From the NCBI RefSeq assembly GCF_007858445.1, contig NZ_VIGV01000014.1, positions 25,186-89,185 on the forward strand: 64,000 nt of DNA, read 5' to 3'. A program made the translations under genes and the position numbers. The notes beneath the pieces are model-generated. The model did no database searches. It worked only from the letters and a program-made list of their open reading frames with translations, and was not told the origin of the DNA. This stretch comes from Tsukamurella sputi (GTDB taxonomy: Bacteria > Actinomycetota > Actinomycetes > Mycobacteriales > Mycobacteriaceae). Positions 24,172 to 32,045 of this stretch are shown here, one piece after another; within the stretch, counting starts at the first letter, position 1, and the number at the start of each line of letters is the position of its first letter.

Positions 24172-26004
24172 TCAGAACGCGGCCTCGTCGAGCTCCATCG
24201 CCTGGTTGTCGACGGCGGCGATGACGTCCTTGACGGACGACAGCAGCGGCAGCATGTTCGCGGCGAAGAACGTCGCGACGCCCACCTTGCCCTCGTAGAA
24301 GGACTTGTCGGCACCGGTGGCGCCGCCGTCCAGCTTGGCCTGCGCGATGACGGCCTGGTGCAGCAGGCGCCAGCCGATCATCAGGTCGCCGAAGGCCATG
24401 AGGAAGCGCACCGAGCCGAGGCCCACCTTGTACAGCTCCTTGGGCTCCTGCTGCGAGGCGAGCGCGAAGCCGGTGAGCGTGGCGGCCATGGCCTGCACGT
24501 CCTCGGCGGCGGTCTTGAGCTGCGCCACCGACGCGGCGAAGGGGCCGCCCGCGTTGGCCTCGATGAAGGCGGTGATCTGGCCGGCCACGTGGCCCAGGGC
24601 GGCGCCACGGTCGCGGAGGATCTTGCGGAAGAAGAAGTCCTGCGCCTGGATGGCGGTGGTGCCCTCGTACAGCGAGTCGATCTTCGAGTCGCGGACATAC
24701 TGCTCGATCGGGTAGTCCTGCAGGAAGCCCGAGCCGCCGAAGGTCTGCAGCGACTCCTGGCCGAGCAGCGTGAAGGCGCGCTCGGAGCCGACGCCCTTGA
24801 CGATCGGGAGCAGCAGGTCGTTGACCTTGTAGGCCATCTCCTCGTCGGCGCCCGAGACGGGGGTCGCGGTGCGGACGTCCTGGTGCGCGGCGGTGTACAG
24901 GTACACGGCGCGCAGGCCCTCGGCGTAGGCCTTCTGCGTGAGCAGCGAGCGGCGCACGTCCGGGTGGTGCGTGATGGTCACGCGCGGCGCGGTCTTGTCC
25001 GCCATCTGGGTCAGGTCGGCACCCTGGACGCGCTGCTTGGCGTAGTCGAGCGCGTTGAGGTAACCGGTGGAGAGGGTGCCGATGGCCTTGGTGCCGACCA
25101 TCATGCGGGCGTGCTCGATGACCTTGAACATCTGCGCGATGCCCTTGATCTCCTCGCCCACGAGCCAGCCCTTGGCCGGCTTGCCGTGGCCGCCGAAGGT
25201 GACCTCACACGTGGTGGAGGTCTTGATGCCCATCTTGTGCTCGACGCCGGTGACGTAGACACCGTTCTCCTCGCCGAGGTTGCCCTCCTCGTCGAAGTGG
25301 TGCTTCGGCACGAAGTACAGGCCCAGGCCCTTGGTGCCGGGCGCGCCGCCCTCGGGGCGGGCGAGCACGAGGTGGAAGGTCGACTCGAACATGCCGTCCA
25401 TCACCGCGGAGGTGATGAAGCGCTTCACGCCCTCGATGTGCCAGGAGCCGTCCTCCTGCTTGATGGCCTTGGTGCGGCCGGCGCCCACGTCCGAGCCGGC
25501 GTCCGGCTCGGTGAGCACCATGGTGGCGTTCCAGTTGCGCTCGGCGGCGATCTTCGCCCACTTCTTCTGCTCGTCGGTGCCCTCGTCGAAGAGGATCTGC
25601 GCGAAGCCGGGGCCCGCGGCGAACATGAAGACGGGCGGGTTGGCGCCGAGGAACATCTCGCCGATGCCCCAGTACAGCGAGCGGGGCACGTCGGTGCCGC
25701 CGAGCTCGTCGTTCAGGCCCAGGTAGGCCCAGCCGCCGTCGGCGAACTGCGCCTGCGACTTCTTGAAGGCCTCGTTGATCTTCACCTCGTGGGTGGCGGG
25801 GTCGAAGACCGGCGGGTTGCGGTCGGCCTCGGCGAAGGACTCGGCGATGGGGCCCTCGGCCTGACGGGCCGCCTCGCGCAGCATCTCCTTGGCGGTGTCC
25901 TCGTCGAGGTCGCCGTACGCACCGGAAGCCAGCACCTCGCCGACGCCGAGATCCTCGAAGAGGTTGAACTCGATGTCGCGGACGTTGCTCTTGTAATGGC
26001 CCAT
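24172..26004 (-). CDS. fadE5: Acyl-CoA dehydrogenase FadE5
   Basis: 610 residues from ATG 26004, close to the 611 of M. tuberculosis FadE5 (Rv0244c); the longer frame to 26196 passes through an operator and is not used. The N-terminal helical part is followed by [19 protein letters not shown] (FAD/substrate binding), the beta domain, and the C-terminal flavin domain with [21 protein letters not shown] and the family catalytic region. It introduces the alpha-beta double bond in acyl-CoA. The characterised orthologue has broad chain-length use. It lacks a partner in this operon; two paired palindromes lie upstream at 26043-26071. Confidence 0.92.
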   Translation of the reverse strand: MGHYKSNVRDIEFNLFEDLGVGEVLASGAYGDLDEDTAKEMLREAARQAEGPIAESFAEADRNPPVFDPATHEVKINEAFKKSQAQFADGGWAYLGLNDELGGTDVPRSLYWGIGEMFLGANPPVFMFAAGPGFAQILFDEGTDEQKKWAKIAAERNWNATMVLTEPDAGSDVGAGRTKAIKQEDGSWHIEGVKRFITSAVMDGMFESTFHLVLARPEGGAPGTKGLGLYFVPKHHFDEEGNLGEENGVYVTGVEHKMGIKTSTTCEVTFGGHGKPAKGWLVGEEIKGIAQMFKVIEHARMMVGTKAIGTLSTGYLNALDYAKQRVQGADLTQMADKTAPRVTITHHPDVRRSLLTQKAYAEGLRAVYLYTAAHQDVRTATPVSGADEEMAYKVNDLLLPIVKGVGSERAFTLLGQESLQTFGGSGFLQDYPIEQYVRDSKIDSLYEGTTAIQAQDFFFRKILRDRGAALGHVAGQITAFIEANAGGPFAASVAQLKTAAEDVQAMAATLTGFALASQQEPKELYKVGLGSVRFLMAFGDLMIGWRLLHQAVIAQAKLDGGATGADKSFYEGKVGVATFFAANMLPLLSSVKDVIAAVDNQAMELDEAAF

Positions 26005-26042
26005 GGGGCTGTTCCACCTTCTCAGATCAGGCTGTCGGACTG

Positions 26043-26071
26043 TTACCTGCCGGTAAGTTACCGCTCGGTAA
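26043..26071. promoter_or_regulatory. Tandem palindromes upstream of fadE5
   Basis: TTACC-TGCC-GGTAA (26043-26056) and TTACC-GCTC-GGTAA (26058-26071) are two perfect 5-bp inverted repeats with 4-base spacers, 15 bp apart. The architecture equals that of the TTACT-N4-AGTAA sites at 12857 and 17946, with one base changed in each arm. They lie 40-70 bases before ATG 26004, a good operator position. Confidence 0.55.
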
Positions 26072-26119
26072 TATGCATAGGATAACGCGCGGACCGCGTG
26101 CGAACAAGTGCAAGCGCCC

Positions 26120-26722
26120 CTACGGTGCGATCGCCTCGTTCCGTCTCCGACGTGCGCGAACAGCCAGGTCAGTGCCGGTGCCGTGGTACGGATCACTCTC
26201 GCGCCATTCCACGTGCTCGACCACCATGTCCTCGGGCAGGGCCGCGGAGAGCTCGGCGGCGCCGAAGGTCGGCAGTCCGGGGTGCGAGTCCGCCTTCTCG
26301 TGCGCCAGCAGCAGGAGCAGTCCGCCGGGGGCGAGCGCGTGCGCGACCTTGGCGATCGCCCCGGCCCGCTCCTGCGGATCGGGGTGCACGTAGGCCCAGA
26401 CGGCCAGGTCGTAGGGCTGATCGGGGATCTCGTCGACGGTGATGTCGAGCGGGGTCCAGTGCAGCCGGGCGCGGACGGTGCGCGGCGAACGGGCGGCCAC
26501 GGTGGCCGCCTTGTCGAGACCGACGCGCGAGTAGTCGACCGCGGTGACGTCCCATGCGCGCGTCGCGAGCCACAGCGCGTGGCGGCCCTCGCCGGCGCCC
26601 ACGTCGAGGGCGCGGCCGGGCGGCAGCACCGTCACCTGCTCGACGATCCACGGGTCGGGTGGTGTTCCCCACACCAGTTCGGTCGCGCGGTAGCGGTCGT
26701 CCCAGTCCGCGGCGGTGCTCAC
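26120..26722 (-). CDS. SAM-dependent methyltransferase
   Basis: 200 residues from GTG 26722, which overlaps the stop of the endonuclease IV gene as GTGA. A class I methyltransferase fold is clear: motif [17 protein letters not shown], an acidic residue at the next strand ([14 protein letters not shown]), and the motif-IV region [14 protein letters not shown]. The start [20 protein letters not shown] is typical of the thiopurine/tellurite-resistance-like (TehB, TPMT) group. It methylates a small molecule of unknown identity. It is the second gene of a two-gene operon with nfo. Both cytoplasmic. Confidence 0.75.
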   Translation of the reverse strand: MSTAADWDDRYRATELVWGTPPDPWIVEQVTVLPPGRALDVGAGEGRHALWLATRAWDVTAVDYSRVGLDKAATVAARSPRTVRARLHWTPLDITVDEIPDQPYDLAVWAYVHPDPQERAGAIAKVAHALAPGGLLLLLAHEKADSHPGLPTFGAAELSAALPEDMVVEHVEWRESDPYHGTGTDLAVRARRRRNEAIAP

Positions 26723-27489
26723 AGCAGGGCCTCCTTGAGGTAGGCCACGTCGTCCGCGAGGCCCTCCGACGGGGTTTCGAGGATGATCGGTGCCCCGGCT
26801 GCACGGGCCACGTCTGCCAGCAGATCGGGGTCGATGGTGCCGTCCTGCAGGTTGGCGTGCCGGTCGCGGGCGGAGTCGAACTCGTCGCGCGAGTTGTTCA
26901 GGTGCACCAGGTCGATCCGGCCGGTGATCGCCAGGACGCGTTCGACGATGCCCATCAGCTCCTCGCCGCCCGCCCAGGCGTGGCAGGTGTCGAGGCAGAA
27001 CCCGGCGCCCTGATCGCCCACGGCGTCCCACAGCCGGTCGATGGTCTCGAGCTGCCGCGCGATCGCCCCGTCGCCGCCCGCGGTGTTCTCGATGAGGATC
27101 GGCACGCCGAAGCCGCCCTTCTCCTCCTGGCGGGTGAAGAGCTTGCGCCAGTTGTCGATCCCCGCCTGCAGGTCCTCCCCGTCGCGCAGATGCCCACCGT
27201 GTACGACGAGGCCGAAGGCGCCCAGATCGGCGGCGGCCGCGGCCTGTTGTTCGACGGCCTTGCGGCTCGGCATCCGGAGGCGGTTGTTCAGGCTCGCGAC
27301 GTTGATCACGTACGCCGAGTGCACCACGATCTCGAGCGGTGAATCCTTGAGCGCCTGCGTCTGCGGGTGCGGCTCCGGTTTCTTCCAGCTCTGCGGGTCC
27401 GAGACGAACATCTGGATCACGTCCACCCCGAGCTGTTCGGCCGTCTCGATGGGGTGGGTGTCACTGCGGACGTGGGCACCGATGCGCAT
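26719..27489 (-). CDS. nfo: Endonuclease IV (deoxyribonuclease IV)
   Basis: 256 residues from ATG 27489, about the length of M. tuberculosis End (Rv0670). TIM-barrel AP endonuclease with the zinc-ligand motifs in order: VVHSAYVINVAS, LVVHGGHL, LIENTAGGDG, FCLDTCHAWAGG, and DLVHLNNSRDEFDSARDRHANLQDG. It incises DNA 5' to abasic sites in base excision repair. The stop overlaps the start of a methyltransferase gene. In M. tuberculosis the gene is elsewhere, so this is an insertion relative to that order. Confidence 0.92.
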   Translation of the reverse strand: MRIGAHVRSDTHPIETAEQLGVDVIQMFVSDPQSWKKPEPHPQTQALKDSPLEIVVHSAYVINVASLNNRLRMPSRKAVEQQAAAAADLGAFGLVVHGGHLRDGEDLQAGIDNWRKLFTRQEEKGGFGVPILIENTAGGDGAIARQLETIDRLWDAVGDQGAGFCLDTCHAWAGGEELMGIVERVLAITGRIDLVHLNNSRDEFDSARDRHANLQDGTIDPDLLADVARAAGAPIILETPSEGLADDVAYLKEALL

Positions 27490-27627
27490 GCGTCCAGAGT
27501 AGTGCTTCGACGGTGGCGCGGGCGCCTCCCGCGGTGCCTCCTGCGGGTGCCTGTGGAGGACCGCGGTCCTGTGGAGGAACGGGCGCCCCGGTGCCGTCGA
27601 CGGGGCGAGATCGGTGGGGCCGCGGCT

Positions 27628-27633
27628 TAGCGT
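27628..27633 (+). promoter_or_regulatory. -10 box of a probable leaderless promoter
   Basis: TAGCGT fits TANNNT and ends six bases before ATG 27640, divergent from the endonuclease IV gene. No ribosome site lies between. Confidence 0.35.
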
Positions 27634-27639
27634 CACGCC

Positions 27640-28785
27640 ATGGTGGTCATCGACGAGACGGTATGGCGCGGCGCGGCCGCCGACGCGTACGGACGGTGGG
27701 CGCGGCTCGAGGCCGGCGCGATGGAGGAGCTCGACGCGGCGCTGGACCGCGCCGCAGCGGAGATCCTCAGCGGTGGAGGCGAACTCGCCGCACGTCTCGC
27801 CGCGATCGAGTTGGCCGTCGCGGTGCCGTTCTCCGGTGCGCCGCTCGGCGGCGCACCGTCGATGCCCGTCCGGAAGGTGAGGTCGGCGGCTGCGCGGGAC
27901 CGGGAGAACCGTCGTCTCCTGGCCGCGGATCTGCAGGAACTGCGGGCGCGTTCCCGCACGCGTGCGGTGGCGGCGCGCCTGGCGGCGTTGGAGTCGCTGG
28001 CCACGCGGATCGCCGAACTGGAGGCGGCGGGGGAGACGGTGCAGCTCTTCGAGTACGACCCGCTGGCGTACGGCGGCGACGGGATCGCCGTGGTCGCCAT
28101 CGGCGATCTCGACTCCGCGCGCAATGTGGGCGTGGTGGTGCCGGGGATGGGCACCACGCTCGCCTCCGTCGGTGCGGTCACGCGGAACGCGGAGAACCTG
28201 CTGTCGGCGGCCCGTCGCGCCGATCCGGCCGCCACCACGGCGACGGTGGCCTGGATCGGCTACGACGCCCCGTCGGGGCGCGGATCGGCCGCGGTGCTGG
28301 GCAGGGCGAACGCCGAGCGCGGCGCGGCCGAACTGCAGGAGGATCTGCGCGACATCGCCGCGCTCCGCGACGACCGGCGTCTCGTCGTCTTCGGGCACAG
28401 TTACGGGTCCACCACGGCGGCCACTGCGGGTGCCCGCGGCGCACTCGTGGGCACGGTCGACGCGATGGTGCTCCTCGGTTCGCCGGGCGCCGGCCCGGTG
28501 CGCTCCGCGAAGGAGCTGGGGATGCCCGTCTACGTCGCGCGCGATCCCGACGATCCCGTGCCGCGCGTCCCGCTCACCCACGGCGCCACCCGCCTCCCAC
28601 GACTGCTCGGCGCGGATATCGGGTTGGGGGTGGATCCGGCGTCCCGGGCGTTCGGGGCGATCGCACTGCCGGCGGGTGCTCCCGGGTTCGACCCGGGGGC
28701 GCACTCCGGCTACTTCGACGAGGGCTCGCGGAGCCTGCAGGCCTTCGGTGACGTCCTCGCGGGGGTGGGCGCCCGTGCCCGGTGA
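27640..28785 (+). CDS. DUF1023 alpha/beta hydrolase with WxG-like helical N-terminus
   Basis: 381 residues. The first 130 or so residues are helical and open with VWRGAAADAYGRW (about 8-20), reminiscent of WXG100 ESX substrates. The DUF1023 hydrolase domain follows: VVVPGMGTTLASV, GYDAPSG and the nucleophile elbow VFGHSYGSTTA (about 248-258), then ARDPDDPVPRV with a candidate acidic residue, and a late His in GAHSGYFDEGS. DUF1023 proteins often accompany WXG-type proteins in actinobacteria, and the next gene fits that pattern. No signal peptide. The substrate is unknown. Confidence 0.75.
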   Translation: MVVIDETVWRGAAADAYGRWARLEAGAMEELDAALDRAAAEILSGGGELAARLAAIELAVAVPFSGAPLGGAPSMPVRKVRSAAARDRENRRLLAADLQELRARSRTRAVAARLAALESLATRIAELEAAGETVQLFEYDPLAYGGDGIAVVAIGDLDSARNVGVVVPGMGTTLASVGAVTRNAENLLSAARRADPAATTATVAWIGYDAPSGRGSAAVLGRANAERGAAELQEDLRDIAALRDDRRLVVFGHSYGSTTAATAGARGALVGTVDAMVLLGSPGAGPVRSAKELGMPVYVARDPDDPVPRVPLTHGATRLPRLLGADIGLGVDPASRAFGAIALPAGAPGFDPGAHSGYFDEGSRSLQAFGDVLAGVGARAR

Positions 28786-29107
28786 CGCTGTGGATCCGGA
28801 CGCCCTGCTGCGCGCCGCCGCGCGCTGGGACGCCGTCGCGGAGGCCTTCCTCGACCGGGCCGCACACTGGCGTGGGAGTCCCGGCACGACCGCGTCGGCG
28901 GACTTCGCCGAGCGCGCGGCCGCGACACTCACCGGTCACGCGGACGCGGCCAGCGCCGCGGCGCGGCGACTGCGGGACTACTGCGCGACGGTGGTCGCGA
29001 CCGATGACGACGGTGCGCGCAGCGTGCGGTGCGCGATCCAGGCCGCTGCCAGCATGAGCACGACGCCGATCGCGGAGGTCACCGAGACACCGGCGTCGAA
29101 GGCCTGA
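28775..29107 (+). CDS. WxG-like small helical protein overlapping the DUF1023 gene
   Basis: 110 residues from GTG 28775, overlapping the DUF1023 stop by 11 bp. It is an all-helical hairpin with HWRGSPG (about residues 29-35) between two helices (ARWDAVAEAFLDRA and AERAAATLTGHADAASAAAR). This resembles WXG100 or the C-terminal halves of actinobacterial ESX-like proteins. From about residue 70 the frame runs opposite the 3' end of the MFS gene (28978-30525), giving an unusual 130-bp convergent overlap. The last 40 residues are therefore doubtful and may be read-through of an eroded end. Confidence 0.5.
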   Translation: MPGDAVDPDALLRAAARWDAVAEAFLDRAAHWRGSPGTTASADFAERAAATLTGHADAASAAARRLRDYCATVVATDDDGARSVRCAIQAAASMSTTPIAEVTETPASKA

Positions 29108-30525
29108 CCGGCGGCCCGGACCAGTGCGTCGGCCGTCTCCGCGGGTAGTTGCGTGGCCACGTGGTGCGCGCCGGCCAGCGTCTCGGACGCCGCGGCGCCC
29201 TGGTCGTCGCTCAGCCCCGCGGGGAGCACGAGCTTCGCGGCGTACGCGCCGGCCAGGATCGAGCCGAGCACGGCCGTGCCCAGCACGGAGCCGAGCTCGT
29301 ACGCGGTCTCGGATACGGCCGAGGCCGCACCCGCCTTCTCCGCCGGTACCGACGAGACGATGAGGTCGTTCGACAGCGTCTCGGCGGCGCCGATGCCCAC
29401 GCCGAGCATCGCGAAGGCGATGAGCACGGCGAGCGTCGAGTCCGGCGAGGCGAAGGCCATCACCACGGCGTACGCGGCGGCGGAGACCAGCATGCCGCCC
29501 ACCACCACGGTCGACGGGGCGATCCACCGCACGACCCGCACCACGTACAGGCCCGCGACCATCATCGTGATCAGCCCGGGCACCAGCGCCCAGCCGGCGT
29601 CCATCGGGCTCATCCCGACCACCAGCTGGAGGTGCTGCGAGACGAAGAACATGAAGCCGACCAGCGAGAAGACGCTGAGCAGGTTCACCGCGACGGCGCC
29701 GGAGAAGCGACGATCGGCGAACAGGCGCACGTCGAGCATCGGGTCCGGGCGGCGCAGTTGCCGGCGCAGGAACAGGCCGGTGGCCGTCGCGCCGACGGCC
29801 AGCGACGCCGCGACGACGACCTGGTCGCCGCCCTTGGCCAAGGTCTTCACGGCGTAGACGATCGGCGTGAGCGCGAGCAGTGAGAGCACGATCGACGTCG
29901 GGTCGATGCGGCCCGGCTTCGGGTCGCGTGACTCGGGGACGAAGATCGGCGCGAGCGCGAGCAGCGGGATCAGCACGGGCACTGCCATGAGGAAGACCGA
30001 GCCCCACCAGAAGTGCTCCAACAGGAAGCCGCCCACGATGGGGCCGAGCGCGGCGCCGGCGGCGAAGCACGAGGCCCACACCGCGATCGCGAGCCGTCGC
30101 TGCTGGGGATCGGTGAAGATGTTGCGCAGCAACGACAGTGTGGACGGCATCAGCATCGCGCCGAAGAATCCCAGGCCCGCGCGGGCGGCTATGAGTGCCG
30201 CCGCGGTGGGGGCGTAGGCGGCGACGACGGACATCGCGGCGAAGCCGGTGGCGCCCAGGAGGAGGAGACGGCGCCGGCCCCAGCGGTCACCCAGGCTGCC
30301 CATCGAGACGAGCAGGCCGGCGAGCACCAGCGGATAGACGTCGATGATCCACAGCTGCTGCGCCGCGGTGGGTCCGAGCGTGGCGGCGATCGAGGGCAGG
30401 GCGAAGCCGAGCACGGTGCCGTCGATCGAGACCAGGAGCACGGGGAGCATGAGGACCGCGAGCGCACCCCAATCGCGCACCGTGGCGCGCGGGGACGCGG
30501 TCGTGGTGGTGAGTGTGGTGGTCAT
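28978..30525 (-). CDS. MFS drug efflux transporter, DHA2 (14-helix) family
   Basis: 515 residues, about fourteen membrane helices, typical of DHA2 transporters. Motif A is GSLGDRWGRRRLLLLG after the second helix, and motif C-like RAGLGFFGAMLMPSTLSLL follows. These proteins exchange protons for drugs or cations. A divergent TetR gene starts 91 bases away, the usual arrangement for a repressor of an efflux pump, with a dyad between them. The 3' end overlaps the reading frame of the WxG-like protein on the other strand. Confidence 0.88.
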   Translation of the reverse strand: MTTTLTTTTASPRATVRDWGALAVLMLPVLLVSIDGTVLGFALPSIAATLGPTAAQQLWIIDVYPLVLAGLLVSMGSLGDRWGRRRLLLLGATGFAAMSVVAAYAPTAAALIAARAGLGFFGAMLMPSTLSLLRNIFTDPQQRRLAIAVWASCFAAGAALGPIVGGFLLEHFWWGSVFLMAVPVLIPLLALAPIFVPESRDPKPGRIDPTSIVLSLLALTPIVYAVKTLAKGGDQVVVAASLAVGATATGLFLRRQLRRPDPMLDVRLFADRRFSGAVAVNLLSVFSLVGFMFFVSQHLQLVVGMSPMDAGWALVPGLITMMVAGLYVVRVVRWIAPSTVVVGGMLVSAAAYAVVMAFASPDSTLAVLIAFAMLGVGIGAAETLSNDLIVSSVPAEKAGAASAVSETAYELGSVLGTAVLGSILAGAYAAKLVLPAGLSDDQGAAASETLAGAHHVATQLPAETADALVRAAGQAFDAGVSVTSAIGVVLMLAAAWIAHRTLRAPSSSVATTVAQ

Positions 30526-30562
30526 GGCGGCACTTCCTGCGATGTCGTGGTTTCGAGTACCG

Positions 30563-30590
30563 CGTTACTGTACCAGCTGGACGGTATAGA
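30563..30590. promoter_or_regulatory. Imperfect dyad between the MFS and TetR genes
   Basis: The centre CCAGCTGG (30573-30580) is a perfect 8-bp palindrome flanked by weaker matches (TACTGTA on the left, ACGGTATA on the right). The position halfway between two divergent starts is right for a TetR operator. Confidence 0.4.
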
Positions 30591-30616
30591 AACGAGAGAC
30601 GGCGATCACCCCTACG

Positions 30617-31168
30617 ATGCGAGATGTGCCGCCCCCTCCCGCCGCCCGCGCCAAGCTGCTCGACGCCTTCGTGAAGATCCTCATCGAGCACGGCGAACGC
30701 GCGGCCACCCTCGAGGCCGTCGCCGCGGAGGCCGGCGTCAGCAAGGGCGGACTGCTCTACCACTTCGGCTCGAAGAAGGCCCTGGTCGACGGACTGTGCG
30801 ACTGGCTGGACGAATTGGTCGACGCCGACGTCGAACTGATGGCCGCCGCGCCCGAGGGGGCCGTCGCCTACTACGTGCGCACCTCCAACTACGACGATTC
30901 CCCGCTCGATCGGGCGATCGTGGCCGTGCTCCGGCTGAGCCAGGCGGCGAACGACCGCGCAGAACGTGCGATCCGGTCGATGCAGGAGCGCTTCCTCACG
31001 ACGGTGCAGCACGAGGTGCCCGACGAGGCCACGGCCCGCGCGGTGCTCCTCCTCGGTGACGGCCTGTACTACGACGCCGCCCTCAGCGGCGGCCGCCGTC
31101 GCGCCACCGACGCGCAGATGCAGGGTCTGCTCGCCGTCGTCGCCCGCATGGTCGACGGGGCCTCCTGA
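30617..31168 (+). CDS. TetR-family regulator, divergent from an efflux pump
   Basis: 183 residues. The helix-turn-helix is at about residues 10-55: AFVKILIEHGERAATLEAVA, then AEAGVSKGGLLYHFGSKKALVDGL. The remaining helical domain resembles the TetR_C_37 type (LLLGDGLYYDAAL). By position it represses the MFS gene and itself through the dyad at 30563-30590, with the pump substrate as inducer; this is inference from arrangement. Both genes are absent from the matching M. tuberculosis segment. Confidence 0.85.
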   Translation: MRDVPPPPAARAKLLDAFVKILIEHGERAATLEAVAAEAGVSKGGLLYHFGSKKALVDGLCDWLDELVDADVELMAAAPEGAVAYYVRTSNYDDSPLDRAIVAVLRLSQAANDRAERAIRSMQERFLTTVQHEVPDEATARAVLLLGDGLYYDAALSGGRRRATDAQMQGLLAVVARMVDGAS

Positions 31169-31194
31169 CCAATTGAGTGCTGTTCAGTAGAGGG

Positions 31195-31223
31195 TTTACC
31201 GCGGCCTGACCAGCGGGTAGGTT
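31195..31223 (+). promoter_or_regulatory. Promoter of the SDR gene, probably leaderless
   Basis: TTTACC (31195-31200) and TAGGTT (31218-31223) form a -35/-10 pair with a 17-base spacer. The -10 ends seven bases before ATG 31231. Confidence 0.4.
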
Positions 31224-31230
31224 GGACGGC

Positions 31231-32001
31231 ATGCCATCGATCTTCATCTCCGGCGGTGCCTCGGGCATCGGCCGGGCGACTGCTCTGCGTTTCCTCTCCG
31301 AGGGATGGACGGTGGGCGTCTACGACGTCAACGCCGCCGCGCTGGAGGAACTGAAGGCGGAGCATCCGGAGATCGTGACCGGCGCGCTCGACGTGACCGA
31401 CTACGACCAGTGGGAGGCGGCGCTCGCCGATTTCACGCAGCACACGGGCGGCGGCCTGACGGTGCTCGACAACAACGCGGGCGTGCTGTTCGGCGGCGAC
31501 CTCGACGAGATCACGCCGCAGCAGATCAAGCTGCAGATCGACATCGACGCCCTCGGCGTCACGTACGGCGCCAAGGCCGCGCTGCCCTACCTCAAGCAGC
31601 AGCCGGGCGCGCACCTGGTGAACATCAGTTCGGCGTCGGCGATCTACGGCCAGCCCGGCATCGCCACGTACAGCGCCGCCAAGTTCTACGTCTCCGGATT
31701 CACCGAGGCATTGGAGCTGGAGTGGGAGAAGCACGGGATCCGCGTCGTCGCGATCTGGCCCCTGTGGGCGAAGACGGCGCTCGCGGAGACGGACGCGAAG
31801 AGCACGCAGACGCTCGGCGTGAACATCACGCCGGAGGAGGTCGCGGAGCAGGTGTGGAACTCGGTGCACCCGCGGATCAAGCTCCCGTTCCTGCCGCGGA
31901 TCCACTATTCCGTCGGAACCCTGACCACGCTGTTGTCCAATTCGAGTAAATTCGCCCCGAGGTCGGTCGTGCGATTGGTCAACCAGATCACCAGCCAGTA
32001 G
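31231..32001 (+). CDS. Short-chain dehydrogenase/reductase
   Basis: 256 residues from ATG 31231. Cofactor motif SGGASGIGRATAL at the N-terminus, VYDVNAAAL (an aspartate after the second strand favours NAD(H)), DNNAGVLFGG, and the catalytic Ser...YxxxK in NISSASAIYG and TYSAAKFYVSG. The C-terminal half binds substrate. An acyl-CoA synthetase gene follows 44 bases later in the same direction, so an alcohol or ketone of a lipid is a reasonable substrate. SDR members of this type in mycolate bacteria act on many compounds, so this stays general. Confidence 0.82.
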   Translation: MPSIFISGGASGIGRATALRFLSEGWTVGVYDVNAAALEELKAEHPEIVTGALDVTDYDQWEAALADFTQHTGGGLTVLDNNAGVLFGGDLDEITPQQIKLQIDIDALGVTYGAKAALPYLKQQPGAHLVNISSASAIYGQPGIATYSAAKFYVSGFTEALELEWEKHGIRVVAIWPLWAKTALAETDAKSTQTLGVNITPEEVAEQVWNSVHPRIKLPFLPRIHYSVGTLTTLLSNSSKFAPRSVVRLVNQITSQ

Positions 32002-32045
32002 TGCCACCGGCTGCATTTCCCATCCGAGAAGGAGTCTCCACCAAC

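Noticed and set aside
26005-26119. N-terminal extension of FadE5 up to 26196
   Set aside because: The extension would translate the paired palindromes and gives a Cys/Arg/Tyr-rich sequence unlike acyl-CoA dehydrogenases; ATG 26004 gives the normal length.
27490-27639. Riboswitch or small RNA in the endonuclease IV / DUF1023 gap
   Set aside because: Repeated GTGGAGGA words are visible but no stable branched structure or terminator could be drawn by hand.
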